From: Candidatus Roizmanbacteria bacterium RIFCSPHIGHO2_02_FULL_43_11
GTDB taxonomy: Bacteria; Patescibacteriota; Microgenomatia; UBA1406; HO2-37-13b
Direction: 5' to 3'
Assembly: GCA_001789515.1 (NCBI GenBank)
Contig: MFZT01000024.1
Coordinates: forward strand, 241-6,282
DNA length: 6,042 bases
Numbering within the stretch: the stretch's first letter is position 1; every line of letters starts with the position of its first letter. The position numbers were made by a program, and so were the translations under genes. Below are positions 5,477 to 6,042 of the stretch, one piece after another. Under the pieces are notes generated by a model, which was not told where the DNA came from, did not search any database, and worked only from the letters and a program-made list of their open reading frames with translations.

Positions 5477-5638
5477 AGATGGACATTGTAGCAGAAAATC
5501 TACCAAGTGGGGTGAGGGCAGTGTTGTAGTGATGCGTACTCAAGATTGACGAACAAGAGAGCAGCGTTGAAGCCCACCCCATAGTAATATCGAATCCTAT
5601 CTAGGCCGCTGGGGCGGTCTTCCGAACTCCGGAGGTTG
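5477..5638. other. Gene-free stretch with hairpin potential, possible structured RNA
   Basis: No convincing ORF is present. Several pairings are visible: TGGGG-TGA-GGGC at 5508-5519 with GCCC-A-CCCCA at 5572-5581; GGCCGC/GCGGTC at 5604-5609 and 5614-5619 around a TGGG loop; and TCCG/CGGA at 5621-5624 and 5630-5633. The second stem is better on the plus strand, where it has a G-U pair instead of A-C. An imperfect 12-nt direct repeat (GCAGTGTTGTAG at 5518-5529, GCAGCGTTGAAG at 5561-5572) is also present. It matches none of tmRNA, SRP RNA, RNase P RNA or 5S rRNA as far as I can tell. It may be an unidentified ncRNA, or trailer sequence of tRNA-Arg. Confidence 0.3.
5485..5493 (-). promoter_or_regulatory. 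Candidate extended -10 upstream of the inverted repeat
   Basis: TGCTACAAT on the minus strand fits an extended -10 with one deviation from TATAAT. No -35 is seen 17 bp upstream. The predicted start near 5478 falls immediately before the outer arm of the inverted repeat, so the hairpin would form at the very 5' end of the message. Confidence 0.4.
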
Positions 5639-5710
5639 CGCACCTGGCAGGAATCGAACCCGCATCTTAGGCTCCGGAAGCCTACATTCTATCCATTAAA
5701 CTACAGGTGC
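5639..5710 (-). tRNA. tRNA-Arg(CCG)
   Basis: A 72-nt cloverleaf on the minus strand. The acceptor stem GCACCTG/CAGGTGC is perfect and the discriminator is G. The D-arm stem GTTT/GAAT is weak, with wobbles. The anticodon stem is TAGGC/GCCTA, the loop is TTCCGGA with anticodon CCG, and the T-arm is GCGGG-TTCGATT-CCTGC with one wobble. The flank after the discriminator is CAA, so CCA is not encoded. It reads CGG. Its first ten nucleotides are also the last codons and TAG stop of the upstream uppP-like gene, so it is probably cut from a shared transcript. Confidence 0.95.
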
Positions 5711-6042
5711 AAGAAAAGTAAACTAAAGCCAAGGGCAATGCGGTAAAATGCAAAGCCTTGCAAGTCATGCTTCTGTAAAAAGCCAACAAGCCATTTCACG
5801 CTCACAAGAGCAGTCGCAAACGCTGCTGCTGCCCCAATCGCAAGAGTAACCATCACATTGCTGGTTAACAGGCCAGCATCTGTTTTCACGAAATCAAGTG
5901 CCGAAGCACCAAGCATGGTTGGTACCGCAATCAGGAACGAAAAAACCGCAGCATCAGCACGTTTATATCGCATGAGAAGCATTACAATAAGCACTACTCC
6001 AACTCTCGAGACACCTGGTAGAAGGGCAAATGATTGAGCGAT
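5701..6042 (-). CDS. uppP: Undecaprenyl-diphosphatase (UppP/BacA family), C-terminal part, cut by window edge
   Basis: UppP is an integral membrane phosphatase that converts undecaprenyl diphosphate to undecaprenyl phosphate, recycling the lipid carrier for peptidoglycan. The frame is open to the right edge, so only the last 113 residues are seen (full proteins are about 270 aa); the GTG at 5994 is internal. IAQSFALLPGVSR at the left of the fragment, FSFLIAVPTMLGA near 34-46, and the ending VKWLVGFLQKHDLQGFAFYRIALG are typical of the family, with three or four hydrophobic helices. The catalytic P-G-x-S-R-S-G-x-T motif here reads PGVSRVGVV: the Ser-Arg pair remains, but the second Ser and the Thr are both Val. 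That may lower activity or mark a divergent subgroup. The stop codon TAG lies within tRNA-Arg. Confidence 0.88.
   Translation of the reverse strand: MAQSFALLPGVSRVGVVLIVMLLMRYKRADAAVFSFLIAVPTMLGASALDFVKTDAGLLTSNVMVTLAIGAAAAFATALVSVKWLVGFLQKHDLQGFAFYRIALGFSLLFLHL

Noticed and set aside
5601..5640. Similarity of TTCCGAACTCCGGAGG to the 5S rRNA loop region
   Set aside because: Only this short string resembles 5S; the flanks do not form 5S helices I or IV and the total length is wrong.
1..6042. Defence system, CRISPR array, insertion sequence or prophage module
   Set aside because: No repeats with spacers, transposase motifs, integrase or toxin-antitoxin pair can be seen; the genes are mainly housekeeping or isolated unknowns.

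Overview
The window is about 6 kb of moderately AT-rich bacterial DNA. It holds six protein genes (one cut by the right edge) and four single tRNA genes. All four tRNA genes are on the minus strand, and none encodes its 3' CCA. Most protein genes stand alone rather than in operons. Several have a -10-like hexamer only 4-11 nt before the start codon and no usable Shine-Dalgarno sequence, so leaderless or nearly leaderless mRNAs look common. A Gram-positive-type LexA box, small isolated genes of unknown function and a tRNA-Ile with anticodon UAU would suit a small-genome lineage such as Patescibacteria/CPR. That placement is an inference from style, not proven by any marker here.

Layout, left to right. 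15-1166 (+): a trans-prenyltransferase of the geranylgeranyl/polyprenyl diphosphate synthase family. 1184-1261 (+): a tiny ORF that may be a gene relic. 1254-2456 (-): a Y-family DNA polymerase (DinB/Pol IV), convergent with the prenyltransferase, whose promoter has a LexA operator exactly in the -35/-10 spacer. 2616-2688 (-): tRNA-Gly(GCC). Divergent from it, 2758-3252 (+): a single-pass, cysteine-rich exported protein. 3315-3387 (-): tRNA-Phe(GAA). 3416-4591 (-): an unrecognised protein with an alpha/beta N-terminus, long helices and two C-terminal membrane segments, CorA-like in architecture only. 4642-4715 (-): tRNA-Ile(UAU). 4751-5398 (-): an unrecognised soluble protein, preceded by a 23-bp near-perfect inverted repeat. 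5477-5638: about 160 bp without a gene but with hairpin potential. 5639-5710 (-): tRNA-Arg(CCG). 5701-6042 (-): the C-terminal part of an undecaprenyl-diphosphatase (UppP/BacA) whose stop codon lies inside the tRNA-Arg gene.

Functionally, the prenyltransferase makes a polyprenyl diphosphate, and UppP recycles the undecaprenyl diphosphate carrier used in wall synthesis. They share a pathway but not an operon. DinB is the translesion polymerase of an SOS response, and its operator implies a LexA encoded elsewhere. The tRNAs are interspersed, three of them with their own -10 elements. I see no defence island, CRISPR array, insertion sequence or prophage module. The points most worth checking are the LexA-controlled leaderless dinB, tRNA-Ile(UAU), the inverted repeat at 5405-5476, and the UppP/tRNA-Arg overlap with its altered UppP motif.
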